Below, one piece after another: positions 46,019 to 54,944 of a DNA stretch of 64,000 nucleotides. Positions within the stretch are counted from its first letter, which is position 1; each line of letters starts with the position of its first letter. Under the pieces are notes generated by a model. The model was not told the DNA's origin and did not search any database. It saw only the letters and a list, made by a program, of their open reading frames with translations. The DNA is from Candidatus Gastranaerophilales bacterium (GTDB taxonomy: Bacteria; Cyanobacteriota; Vampirovibrionia; Gastranaerophilales; Gastranaerophilaceae): positions 62,001-126,000 of the forward strand of contig CALUYY010000006.1 in NCBI GenBank assembly GCA_944325155.1, written 5' to 3'. A program made the position numbers and the translations under genes.

Positions 46019-46119
46019 TGCAGCTTGGTAGCTCATTCGCTTCGCTCAGGCGCTTACCAACCTCTCCTCAAAAATGACATTTAGTCATTTTTTCGTCGGC
46101 AGAGTGCTACATCCCGATA
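46019..46119. repeat. tRNA-Pro-like fragments with hairpins upstream of tRNA-Pro
   Basis: 'GCAGCTTGGTAGC' matches the tRNA-Pro D-arm in the plus orientation, an inverted partner 'GCTTACCAA' follows, then a perfect hairpin AAAAATGAC-ATTTA-GTCATTTTT (46070-46092), and finally a 5'-end remnant 'GCTACATCCCGAT' (46106-46118). The layout parallels the remnant at 45538-45718. Confidence 0.6.
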
Positions 46120-46159
46120 TAAAATCTTCAAAGAAAGAATAGCATAAAAACAGGTTTAT

Positions 46160-47050
46160 TTAAACTTCGGTTTTAATTTTTCTTTGGAAAATCTTAATTA
46201 AATCAAACAAATAATATTTTTCAATTGAATTTTCAATTCCCACATTTTCTTTTATTCTTAATAAATTTAAACCAAACAATTTAAAATCATATCTTTCCGC
46301 AACACAATTTTTTCTTTTTATACCGTGGCTTAATTCAAATAAAATCATAAGTTTTTTGCCCGTGTATTTGTCATATTGTTTTTTCTTGTTCAGATTATGT
46401 CTCATGGTTGATTTTTTATTTACATAATAATAATAAAACCCTCTGTCAACAGACACTATACGTTTTGCATAATAAATCGCTTTTGCGGTATAATCGGCAT
46501 CTTCATAAAATACGTTTTCCCTGAAAAATAAATTATTATTTAATAAAAATTCTCTCTTATATAACTTGTTCCATACTCCGCAGCCCGTGCCGTTTGAATA
46601 TGCAAGAAAAACTTTTTTGTTTATTTCTTCTTCGACTTGGATTTTATCATATTTCAAAAGTACGGATTCAACCCCGTTTTCTTTAACTCTTTTAACGGAT
46701 GAAAACGCAATATCCGCATTATACTTTTCAATTGTTTCATATAAAGAGGATAAAAAATCCCCGCTTATAAAATCATCAACATCAATAAAAGAAATATATT
46801 TTCCGGCTGCGTCCTTTATCCCTGTATTTCTTGCACCGCCTTGTTTTTTATTCTCCTGGGATATAATTTTTATTCTTGTATCTTTTTGTTTTAATTCATT
46901 TAATATATTGATTGAATTGTCGCTTGAACCGTCATTTACAAAAATAATCTCGATTTCTTTGTTAAAATCCTGATTTTTAATTGATTCATAACACCTTTTT
47001 ATATATTTTTCTCCGTTATATAAAGGAACAATAACAGAAATTTCAACCAT
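46160..47050 (-). CDS. Family 2 glycosyltransferase
   Basis: A 296-aa GT2 enzyme: 'ISVIVPLYNGEKYIKRCYES', 'EIIFVNDGSSDNS', 'KKQGGARNTGIKDAAG' and 'FIDVDDFIS', with Val inside the DxD-type motif. The C-terminal domain holds 'FYEDADYTAKAIYYAKRI', typical of CpsJ/EpsJ-like transferases. Last gene of a three-gene operon with a Caps_synth protein and an HMGL-like aldolase; gaps are 0-2 bp. Likely adds a sugar to a surface polysaccharide. Confidence 0.9.
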   Translation of the reverse strand: MVEISVIVPLYNGEKYIKRCYESIKNQDFNKEIEIIFVNDGSSDNSINILNELKQKDTRIKIISQENKKQGGARNTGIKDAAGKYISFIDVDDFISGDFLSSLYETIEKYNADIAFSSVKRVKENGVESVLLKYDKIQVEEEINKKVFLAYSNGTGCGVWNKLYKREFLLNNNLFFRENVFYEDADYTAKAIYYAKRIVSVDRGFYYYYVNKKSTMRHNLNKKKQYDKYTGKKLMILFELSHGIKRKNCVAERYDFKLFGLNLLRIKENVGIENSIEKYYLFDLIKIFQRKIKTEV

Positions 47051-47052
47051 TT

Positions 47053-47979
47053 TTAAACTTTCCTTCCGTATTTTTCAATGATTTTTCCAAAAAGTGTATT
47101 ATCAATACCGGTTTTTAAGTTATCCGGTATTTTATAGGTGCATTTATGAACAGTGCATTCGGCTTTTAATTTATCAAATTTTTCTTTATTATATTTTTCA
47201 AAAAGCAAATTTGAAATCCGAAGAGTCAGAATTTCATTTTTATACGGAATTTTATCAAAAAGTTTTTTATTCTCCTCATTAATATTTGAAATTAATGATA
47301 AAAAATGCGGATGGGTAAAATAAGAAATTAAAAAATCGTTATCTTTCCAGTATTCCGTTATTGCGTCTTTTACCTGAATAAGTATGGAATTAGGCTTTTT
47401 TGAATAAATGAAAAAATTGGCGCATGCAAATTTTTCAGGCGTCGGGGTAATATTATCTCCTTTGAAAACAAAAAAATCATTGTCCGTTATATATTTTGGA
47501 AATTTATCCGTTAATAAAATTGATGAATCCGCCCAAACGCAAGGATAGCTTGCCAATAAATAACTTCTCACAATGTCTGAAAACTGGGGCAGTTTTATTT
47601 TGCCTTTGTTTTTAAGGTCATATATAAAAGAAGGAATTTCAACATAATTTTCAAGGTTTTTATTGTTTAAAATTATATGCCCCGAATCAGGCTCAAACAC
47701 ATCTATTGATGACACGCAGGCCTTTATGATATCGGGCGCATTTTCAATCCCCTGCTCCCAGTATTGAAAGATAACGGGATTATCCGATTTATTAAATTTT
47801 ATTTTGCTTTCATCATAATTATCAAGCGCAATTAGTGCATATTTTTTTATATGAAATTTTGTCCAAGCGGCTTTTAACTTTGCTCTTAATTTTCTTATCG
47901 GTATAAGGTTTAGAAAAAATTTAAAAATATTATTTAATAATTGTCTGTAAAAAGATTTAAATTTGTTATATTCCATCAT
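47053..47979 (-). CDS. Capsular polysaccharide synthesis protein (Caps_synth, GT32-like)
   Basis: A 308-aa protein. After a basic N-terminus it has 'VIFQYWEQGIENAPDIIKAC' and 'QFSDIVRSYLLASYPCVWAD', the signatures of PF05704 capsular synthesis proteins, where the Asp-containing motif ('ADSSILL') stands in for DxD. No clear membrane helix apart from an amphipathic N-terminal stretch. It starts immediately after the stop of the aldolase gene. Sugar specificity is unknown. Confidence 0.85.
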   Translation of the reverse strand: MMEYNKFKSFYRQLLNNIFKFFLNLIPIRKLRAKLKAAWTKFHIKKYALIALDNYDESKIKFNKSDNPVIFQYWEQGIENAPDIIKACVSSIDVFEPDSGHIILNNKNLENYVEIPSFIYDLKNKGKIKLPQFSDIVRSYLLASYPCVWADSSILLTDKFPKYITDNDFFVFKGDNITPTPEKFACANFFIYSKKPNSILIQVKDAITEYWKDNDFLISYFTHPHFLSLISNINEENKKLFDKIPYKNEILTLRISNLLFEKYNKEKFDKLKAECTVHKCTYKIPDNLKTGIDNTLFGKIIEKYGRKV

Positions 47980-48978
47980 CTATAAAACCGTTTTATATGC
48001 ATCCTCGGCAATGTACGGGGAAAACGTTTTTTTATCGTTATCTTTTATATGATTAAAGACTTCTCTTAAAGCTTTCGGGCTTATATGATATTTTTCGGTT
48101 AAATATTTTGCATAGCGGCTATGGATATTATATGAACCGGAAAGCAGATAATTTACGTTATATCCCCATTCGTACAATTTTTTAAATTTTAAAATTTCAT
48201 CCTCTATGATTTCATTTATTATACTTGTGTCATAGTTTTTAAAATAAAATTTGTTTAAATATTCGCATATAAGTTCCGTATTTAAATTTCCGGCGCCTCT
48301 TCCCATGCCGAAAAGCGAAGAATCAACGATTATATTTCTTTTCGTCTTTTTTGCCATTTCAATAAATTCTATCGTAAGCGCAAAAGAAAGCTGAAGGTTG
48401 TTGTGGGAATGGAAACCGATTTTTATTTTATCATCCAGATTTTCATCCAATATTTCAAAAACTCTTTTTAAGTCTTCTTTAAACATTGAACCATGGGTAT
48501 CAACTATATAAATACAATCGGGCATTATTCTGTTTGCAAGCCCCGATAATTCCATTAAATCACGGTTATTATATTCATTTGTATTAACTGCCTGATAAAA
48601 AAGACCGTATTGCGAATCTTTAATAATCTCCGACCTTTTGATTGCATCTTTATAATTATCTTTATGAAAAATTTCTCTTATTATATCTATCATGCCTGAA
48701 TTCAGGGGGATTTGCCCGAGGTCATATTCATTATCGTATAACATAAGAGAATATTTTGTTTTCTTTTTTTCGGGCAGAAATTGTTCAATATCCGATATTT
48801 TTGAAAAAATTGTTTTTTCTTTATCAAAAACAACGTTTTTAAGCCACCCCAATTCAATAATATCAAGGTTTGAATCAGATAATGACGATATAATTTTTTT
48901 TATGGTATCAAAACCGAATATACCGTCGTTTATGTATGTACCGTCTCTTAGCGTGCAGTCTAAAAGTTCAACAGACAT
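47980..48978 (-). CDS. HMGL-like aldolase/acyl-transfer TIM-barrel protein
   Basis: A 332-aa protein of the HMG-CoA lyase/4-hydroxy-2-oxovalerate aldolase superfamily. Motifs are 'LLDCTLRDGTYINDG' (metal and catalytic residues of TLRDG), 'IYIVDTHGSM', 'KIGFHSHNNLQLSFA' (metal His pair) and 'GMGRGAGNLNTE'. It lacks the DmpG C-terminal communication domain signature. Members inside polysaccharide clusters are thought to make unusual sugar or lipid precursors, but no reaction is established here. First gene of the operon with Caps_synth and GT2. Confidence 0.82.
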   Translation of the reverse strand: MSVELLDCTLRDGTYINDGIFGFDTIKKIISSLSDSNLDIIELGWLKNVVFDKEKTIFSKISDIEQFLPEKKKTKYSLMLYDNEYDLGQIPLNSGMIDIIREIFHKDNYKDAIKRSEIIKDSQYGLFYQAVNTNEYNNRDLMELSGLANRIMPDCIYIVDTHGSMFKEDLKRVFEILDENLDDKIKIGFHSHNNLQLSFALTIEFIEMAKKTKRNIIVDSSLFGMGRGAGNLNTELICEYLNKFYFKNYDTSIINEIIEDEILKFKKLYEWGYNVNYLLSGSYNIHSRYAKYLTEKYHISPKALREVFNHIKDNDKKTFSPYIAEDAYKTVL

Positions 48979-49025
48979 ATTTAACCTTTTTATTTATATA
49001 TAAAAAATTATACTATAAACAATTA

Positions 49026-52000
49026 TTATCTTTTTGATTGTCCGGGCTTAATCGTATTCAATTTGTTGATAATTATCCCTTCAAGGTCGGCAAGCCTTTG
49101 TTTTTTATCTTCGGGCTGTTTTTCTCTCCAGAGATTTAATTCATCGACAAATTCCCGAGACGATATCGTGCATTTGCCGGTTCCTACTCTTGAATAATAT
49201 TTTTCCGTAAATTCAAGAATAAAATCTCTATACTCATCAATTATCATATCGGAAATTTCCATGCCCGTATTTGCAATTGTATCAATATCTTGTTCTATTA
49301 ATTCTTTCTTTTTCTCTGAAACATCGGCGTTGCCCATTATTGTTCTCGGTGTATGGATGACACCGGTATTTTTACCCATTCCCATATCAAGAACGGCCGT
49401 GCGGGCATGTGCGCTTACATTCTGCATATCAGAGGTTATTCCCCAGGAGCCGCACATATTATATATATTTTTTTCCGCAGAATGTCCGCCGTATGAACAT
49501 ACAATGTCGCTCATTACCTTTTCAAAAGAAATATTGTGGTTATCGGAACTTTTATGGAACATTGCACCGCCAAAATCGCCTCTCGGGTCAAGCGTAATAA
49601 AGTTTACTTTATTGGGAAGGTGCCACGGGGTATCCTGCTTTTCCGCAATTTCATACATAACCTGCAATGCAAGTGCGTGCCCCGCTTCGTGGGATGCAGT
49701 TATTTTTTTCTTATGTTCCGGGATATAGGCCATATTGGTTCTGCCGCTGACCGCTTGAAGATAGGCTTCAAGAAAAACTTCATTGCCGACTTTATCTTTG
49801 CCCATTTCATCCGCAACGGGTTTAAACAACCCTAAAAGATATACAAGGTCAACAACCGTAAACCCTTGGGTAGTTTCTGCCATATTTTGTATTATTTCAT
49901 TTTTTTCTTCGTCGTTATCGCCTTCGATTTCAATTCCCATTTTATCAATATAATAGTTTATGACTTCTTTTCTTTCATTTGCATCCTGAGGCGGATATAC
50001 GATAATGGAATTTAAAAATTTATACGGCTTTAGAATGTTCGGGTCAATTAAATCGGGGTTATTAACCGAACCTACGACAACAAGATTTATATTGTCATTT
50101 TTTCTTGCATTATCCATTTCGCTCATAAGCTGGACAAACGCTTTTCTTTCATAAATTGAATTTGCGCCGAAAAGCGGATTCATTGCAAAATTATCAAAGT
50201 TTTCTATAAATATCATTGCGGTTTTATGCTTGTTTGCACGGGCCTGGGCTTTTGCATCCGATATCAATCTTTGAATTTTTAATTCGGATAAACCTGCATT
50301 TTGCGACAGAGCATCAATATCTTTAAGCGCAAAGTTTTCGGCATTTATCGTAAACATCGGGATTTCGGCTTCGCCCGCAATAACTTCCGCCGTATATTTT
50401 CTGCCGCCGCCATAGGGGGTTCCGTTTTCCAAAAATGCCATAAAACCTTTTGTGCCTATTGTTTCGTTTTTAATTCTTCCTACAATGCTTTCAATGTCGG
50501 CTTTTGTCATCGGGGAACCCACAAAATCCTTAAGCCTTTTTCCCGTGTCGGCGACAAAATTTACCTGAGAGTTATTTGAAGTTGTTTCAGAAAGTTTTCT
50601 TCTCTCCAGAACAAAATTTCTTATGGTATCGGGTGTGATTTCTTTATCTTCAGACACTGCTGTTGAAACTTCTTTTAAAAGCTTAATTGCTTTATCGGGA
50701 TAATTGCCTGCTTCATCATTTGTTATATCAACGGCAACAGCAATTGTTTCGGGGTCATAGTCTCTTTCGGTTTCGCTTTTTACGTATGCAATGCCTTTTT
50801 TGTTTGTTAAATATTTTTTGGTTTCGTTTGAATCAAGCGCAGGAAGCGACTGGCTTGAATATTGGCTCAAAGAATCGGATAATGATGTTCCCTGTTCCGT
50901 CAGCGAATAATAGCCTTCGGGGGTTAATGTAAGTAAAAATCTTATTTTGGGCTGGTTTTTTGCATCTTTTTGCGCAAACATTCTTGACTGTTCAAGCGAA
51001 AGTACGGAGCCGCTTTTAGTCAGCGCACTCATAAAATCGCCCGCAATAATAACCGTTTTATCTTTTTTTGTTTTGTCTGATTTTATGTCATTAACAAGCT
51101 GTTCAATAAAATCTATCTTTGCATCTTCCCCCAATACAAGAACTTCGGTATTATTCGGGTCAATGTTTTTATAATGCTGTCCCGGTTTTTTTACAAGATT
51201 TGCAAAACTGCTTAAAAAATGAGCAAATGAAGATTTGTTATCGGAACCGCATAGAACAGCCACATTATTTCCTACGCTTATATTTTTCCATGCGATATCA
51301 GCTTTATCATCATAAAGCTGAAGATGATGTTTTTTCTTCTGGATTGTATCGTCAAGCATAAATTCTTTCTTTAAATCCAAAATAAGGCTTTCCGCATCGG
51401 CTGCGGTTTTTGTGTCGGAAGAATTTCTTGCGGCATATTCAAAATATGAATCATAAAATGTGCTTGAATCTTCTTCAGAGGTTGCAACTTCATACGCTTC
51501 AAACATATCATCCACCATGCGTTTTGAAACGGAAGGAAAAACAGATAAAGAAAATATTTTATGCTCTTTTCCTTCTGCATTTATCATATTTTCCATTGAA
51601 GCAATATGTTTATCTACCGTGCGTTTAACTTTTTCTCTTGATTTTTTATCGGAATATATATCGGCATTAGGAGAAACTTCATTTTTTATTGCAACGGGAA
51701 CTTTAAATCTTTGTTCATCTCTGTATTTAACTTCTCCGCTGTCAATTGAAGCTAAAAATTCCCTCATTGAAACAAGAAGCGAAAGATACAAAAAACGTGT
51801 TTCAACGGTCGGCGAATTATGCATTACCGCAAGTTTTTGAGCGTCAGAGTATATTTTATCGGCTTCGGGAGTAAAAGAATTCTTCATACCTCTTAAAGCT
51901 TTATAATCGGAAATGGTTTTTCTTTTGCGTCCGAATACCGGATATGAAGGAAGCATGTTTAATTCAGTATTTGACGATAAACTATCCGAATTATTATTTG

Positions 52001-52070
52001 AATTTTTATTGTTAAAATTTGTTTTATTATTATCCGAAAGCCGATAAGGTTTTATTGAATCTATTCTCAT
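49026..52070 (-). CDS. Soluble Clp-like/FtsH-like fusion with intact M41 metalloprotease site
   Basis: A 1014-aa protein. After a low-complexity Asn/Ser leader with 'YPVFGRK' (43-49) comes a Clp N-domain-like segment (about 64-100, 'SFTPEADKIYSDAQKLAVM'). A Clp NBD1-like region (about 260-490) has no P-loop ('VAVLCGSDNKSSF') but keeps 'YPDKAIKLLKEV'. An FtsH-like AAA (about 505-740) has a disrupted Walker A ('GTPYGGGRKY'), Walker B 'MIFIENFD' for DE, and 'ILKPYKF' for the Arg-finger region. An M41 peptidase follows with intact 'HEAGH' (794-798) and the third-ligand Asp in 'GITSDMQN' (about 881). No membrane helix is present, unlike FtsH. The ATG at 52070 has GGGGAT upstream; the longer frame to 52154 is rejected. 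Confidence 0.88.
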   Translation of the reverse strand: MRIDSIKPYRLSDNNKTNFNNKNSNNNSDSLSSNTELNMLPSYPVFGRKRKTISDYKALRGMKNSFTPEADKIYSDAQKLAVMHNSPTVETRFLYLSLLVSMREFLASIDSGEVKYRDEQRFKVPVAIKNEVSPNADIYSDKKSREKVKRTVDKHIASMENMINAEGKEHKIFSLSVFPSVSKRMVDDMFEAYEVATSEEDSSTFYDSYFEYAARNSSDTKTAADAESLILDLKKEFMLDDTIQKKKHHLQLYDDKADIAWKNISVGNNVAVLCGSDNKSSFAHFLSSFANLVKKPGQHYKNIDPNNTEVLVLGEDAKIDFIEQLVNDIKSDKTKKDKTVIIAGDFMSALTKSGSVLSLEQSRMFAQKDAKNQPKIRFLLTLTPEGYYSLTEQGTSLSDSLSQYSSQSLPALDSNETKKYLTNKKGIAYVKSETERDYDPETIAVAVDITNDEAGNYPDKAIKLLKEVSTAVSEDKEITPDTIRNFVLERRKLSETTSNNSQVNFVADTGKRLKDFVGSPMTKADIESIVGRIKNETIGTKGFMAFLENGTPYGGGRKYTAEVIAGEAEIPMFTINAENFALKDIDALSQNAGLSELKIQRLISDAKAQARANKHKTAMIFIENFDNFAMNPLFGANSIYERKAFVQLMSEMDNARKNDNINLVVVGSVNNPDLIDPNILKPYKFLNSIIVYPPQDANERKEVINYYIDKMGIEIEGDNDEEKNEIIQNMAETTQGFTVVDLVYLLGLFKPVADEMGKDKVGNEVFLEAYLQAVSGRTNMAYIPEHKKKITASHEAGHALALQVMYEIAEKQDTPWHLPNKVNFITLDPRGDFGGAMFHKSSDNHNISFEKVMSDIVCSYGGHSAEKNIYNMCGSWGITSDMQNVSAHARTAVLDMGMGKNTGVIHTPRTIMGNADVSEKKKELIEQDIDTIANTGMEISDMIIDEYRDFILEFTEKYYSRVGTGKCTISSREFVDELNLWREKQPEDKKQRLADLEGIIINKLNTIKPGQSKR

Positions 52071-52181
52071 TAAAATATCCCCATAAAAAATAATTTTTAT
52101 TATATAAACCGCCAAAAAATTTTTTTTACGGGTTTTAATATAAAACACCCGCATATTGTTACAAAAATTAAAATCCCGTAT

Positions 52182-52210
52182 TTGACAAAGAATTAAATTT
52201 AGGGTAAAAA
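52182..52210 (+). promoter_or_regulatory. Candidate promoter of the DHH gene
   Basis: A perfect TTGACA and TAAAAA are separated by 17 bp, 18 bp upstream of the ATG at 52228. No clear Shine-Dalgarno follows, so translation may be leaderless or weakly primed. Confidence 0.45.
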
Positions 52211-52227
52211 TTACATAATTTAAATTT

Positions 52228-53475
52228 ATGAAAGTTCAAGGCATAAACAACACCGTTTCGTTTAAGGCAAATAAAATGCCCCTAAATGAAGCAAAATATT
52301 TAAATTCAAGGCTTCTTCAAGCACAAACGGCAGACATTTTCTGCCACACATCAACCGATGAAGATGCATTTTCAAGCGCGGTTATGATGTATGAATATCT
52401 GGCAGATATGGGCAAAACCCCGAGAATTTTATGTTCCGACAAAAAAGAAAATTTGGGATTTGATAAAAAACAATTTAATATAATAACTTATGAAAATTTC
52501 CCGGATGATACAAAAAAAGCAGATATTGCCCTTTGCCTCGATTTTTCTCAAAAAGAAAGAATAAGAGGAAAAGCGCTTGATTATTTGGAAGAATTTTCAG
52601 ACGATGACATTTTATGTATGGACCATCATTACACCGAAACCCCCGTAACCGATAATTGCGTTATAATTGAAGAACCTCACAAAAATGCGCCGGACATTAA
52701 AACGGCAAAAAATATGTATATAGATTCAAGCGCAAAGTCTGCAACAAGTGTCATATTCAGATTTTTTGAAGCATTAGGCATAAAAATGTCAAAAAGACAA
52801 CAGCTTGCCGCATATTGCGGAATGATGGACGACATGAACAAAAACGGCTATGTAAAAATAAATAACGGCGGAGTTGTTAGCACAAATAAAAAGCTTGATG
52901 AAGATAAAAACGCAAAAGAAGTTTACGATAATTTAGACCAAAGTTTAAGCGAAGAAGAAAAAAGAGATGTTATTTGTCATCTTGATGTTTTTGCAAATTT
53001 AAGCGAAGAAGAAAAAAATTTCAGAAAAAGACTGTATGACAGAATACAATTAAACGATAATTCAAAAATGGCATACGTTGTAATTGCTCCGGATGATTGT
53101 GAGTGGATAAATTTAGGCGGAGATAACAATATAACAAGTAAAATTTTAAGAGATTTCAGAGTAAGGGTCTTGGAACATAAAAACCCCGATGAATTTTTAG
53201 ATGAAGATGAAATTGAAAGACTGGATAAAGTTCAAATGGCGGCCGTTTTTTATCCGGATTATAAAACGGGAAGATACAGAATAAGCGTACATTCAAATAA
53301 AGATTATGCGGGACAGATGATTGAATATAACAGAGATAATTATTGCAAAAATCTGACGGCGGGCGGGCACAAAAACCGTGCGGGCGGAAGCATGGCGGGA
53401 TTAGACGAAGAAAAATGCCGAATGTGGGTAGATAATTTTGTTAATTCGTCGGAAAAAATAGCCTACCGGGTTTAA
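52228..53475 (+). CDS. DHH/DHHA1-family phosphoesterase with SFKA leader
   Basis: A 415-aa protein starting MKVQGINNTV with 'VSFKANKMP' (10-18). The DHH domain follows: motif I 'FCHTSTDEDAFSSAVMM' (canonical H..pDgDaigS), motif II 'ALCLDFS', motif III 'MDHHYTE' (132-134), and a later 'MMDDMNKNG'. The C-terminal DHHA1 signature is 'AGGHKNRAGGSM'. NrnA/RecJ-like enzymes with this layout degrade nano-RNA, pAp or cyclic dinucleotides, using two metals. The substrate here is open. A charged insertion separates the domains. It is divergent from the fusion protease, whose leader is of the same kind. Confidence 0.85.
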   Translation: MKVQGINNTVSFKANKMPLNEAKYLNSRLLQAQTADIFCHTSTDEDAFSSAVMMYEYLADMGKTPRILCSDKKENLGFDKKQFNIITYENFPDDTKKADIALCLDFSQKERIRGKALDYLEEFSDDDILCMDHHYTETPVTDNCVIIEEPHKNAPDIKTAKNMYIDSSAKSATSVIFRFFEALGIKMSKRQQLAAYCGMMDDMNKNGYVKINNGGVVSTNKKLDEDKNAKEVYDNLDQSLSEEEKRDVICHLDVFANLSEEEKNFRKRLYDRIQLNDNSKMAYVVIAPDDCEWINLGGDNNITSKILRDFRVRVLEHKNPDEFLDEDEIERLDKVQMAAVFYPDYKTGRYRISVHSNKDYAGQMIEYNRDNYCKNLTAGGHKNRAGGSMAGLDEEKCRMWVDNFVNSSEKIAYRV

Positions 53476-53555
53476 GAAGATTACCCGTTGATATAATTTC
53501 TTTATTTGCACGATATTGTGATGTTTGAAGTTAAAAACCGCTTCAAAATTATAAT

Positions 53556-54896
53556 ATGATTAGTAAAAATTTAAGTGTTGTCGATAAATTGTTATTTGCC
53601 TTAAATAAAACAAGCGATTTTCATTTTGATAAAGATGTGATAAATCGGGCGTTTAAGGGTTTAGGCAGAGCGGAAAACAAAAAATGGATATCGGATATTA
53701 TATTATCGGAACTTTTGGTAAAAGACATAAAAGAGTCAATCAACGATACAATTAATTTAAGCGAAAGCGGAATTTTTTATAAAAATTTCCCCGAAAATAT
53801 GTCCTCGCCGAATTACGGCGATAAGTGGGGAAGGCTTGCAAATTATATCGAAATAAATAACAGATATATTTCAGAAATGCATAATGAAAGATGTAAAAAC
53901 GGAATTTTCGGCATGATAAAAATTTTGCCCGCCATTCCGCCCTCCGCTTTCAGTTTTGCAAACTGTATCATAATATCCCAAATTTTTCCTAATATTTTCG
54001 GCGACGGATATAATAAAGGTCCGTTTGAAGAAAATTCCATATACGGAATAAAATTAAACGCAGGATACAGCGAGAATATAATTTCTTATGAAATACAAGA
54101 TAAAATAAGTCCGACTGAACAATTAAGAGCGTTTAACGAATTGTGCTGGTTTCGGGGAATTAAAACGGGCTTCAGGATGGTAATTTCCGCCGACCAGATA
54201 AAAATTGCAAGAGAAAATGAAAAAGATGAAAATTTCGATTGGAATAATTATTCACATCAGGAATTATTTATAGATGAGTGCACAAAGCTTATAAACACGG
54301 GTTTTGAAGCAATGTTTATAGATTCTGCCAAGCATATAGGCGGATATGATATGAAAAATTATACGGGCGTCGGAGCATTGCCGAATTACGGTCAAATGCA
54401 ATACATTTTATATGAAATAAGAAAAAGAAGCGGCAAGAACAATTTGAGTTTTGTCGGCGAAAAAAGCAGCGATGATTTTATAAGATATAAAAATATGGGT
54501 TTAACGGCGGGAACCGATTATATAACCGGTGATGATTTTTATAAGGTGAGAGAATTATCCGAAAATATCAAATACAATAGAGAATACGCCCCCGGTGTCG
54601 AAATCGAAAACGATAATTATGAAGGCGGAATGACATACGAACAAAGGTTAAACAGGGTAAATACGGGATTATTTGCTTATTATCTTGCATCCGATAAGCT
54701 GCCTTCTTTTATGCAGACAAACGACATTTTTCCTTTAAGATACGATACAAACACACACCATATAATGATGACAAACCCTTCCTATTCAACGGACGGAACG
54801 CCGGAGAGCCACTATTATAATGCGTTTGCGCATAATGACGGCAAATTATACAATAAAAAAATAGGCGAACTTTTTGCCCGCGCACTTCAATTTTAG
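53556..54896 (+). CDS. Unknown protein, possibly a GH13-like TIM barrel
   Basis: A 446-aa protein without a signal peptide. Several pieces recall alpha-amylase clan motifs in order: 'RGIKTGFRMVIS' (strand 3-4), 'GFEAMFIDSAKHIGG' (about 249-263; compare GFR.DaakH, where Asp is the nucleophile), 'SFVGEKSSDD' (299-307; GE acid/base) and 'MQTNDIFPLRYDTNTHH'. No named GH family is recognised and no carbohydrate genes adjoin. It stands between the DHH gene and a terminator. The fold call is tentative. Confidence 0.45.
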   Translation: MISKNLSVVDKLLFALNKTSDFHFDKDVINRAFKGLGRAENKKWISDIILSELLVKDIKESINDTINLSESGIFYKNFPENMSSPNYGDKWGRLANYIEINNRYISEMHNERCKNGIFGMIKILPAIPPSAFSFANCIIISQIFPNIFGDGYNKGPFEENSIYGIKLNAGYSENIISYEIQDKISPTEQLRAFNELCWFRGIKTGFRMVISADQIKIARENEKDENFDWNNYSHQELFIDECTKLINTGFEAMFIDSAKHIGGYDMKNYTGVGALPNYGQMQYILYEIRKRSGKNNLSFVGEKSSDDFIRYKNMGLTAGTDYITGDDFYKVRELSENIKYNREYAPGVEIENDNYEGGMTYEQRLNRVNTGLFAYYLASDKLPSFMQTNDIFPLRYDTNTHHIMMTNPSYSTDGTPESHYYNAFAHNDGKLYNKKIGELFARALQF

Positions 54897-54908
54897 TAAA
54901 GGCAAATT

Positions 54909-54944
54909 AAAAAAGCCCTTAATTTTAAGGGCTTTTATTTTTTT
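54909..54944. terminator. Bidirectional intrinsic terminator
   Basis: AAAAGCCCTTAA and TTAAGGGCTTTT arms flanked by A- and T-rich tracts. It serves the gene ending at 54896 (+) and gatA (-). Confidence 0.9.

Noticed and set aside
45732-46031. Plus-strand open frame including 'MTGFEPATPSSQARCATKL'
   Set aside because: This is the antisense translation of tRNA-Pro, a well-known source of false proteins; the preceding part is the non-coding repeat.
45191-46159. Prophage or genomic island at tRNA-Pro
   Set aside because: Only repeats and remnants are present; there is no integrase, phage or cargo gene in or beside the region.
49261-49728. Plus-strand 155-codon frame opposite the M41 protease domain
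   Set aside because: The opposite strand carries the HEAGH protease with clear family motifs; this frame has no RBS or homology clue.
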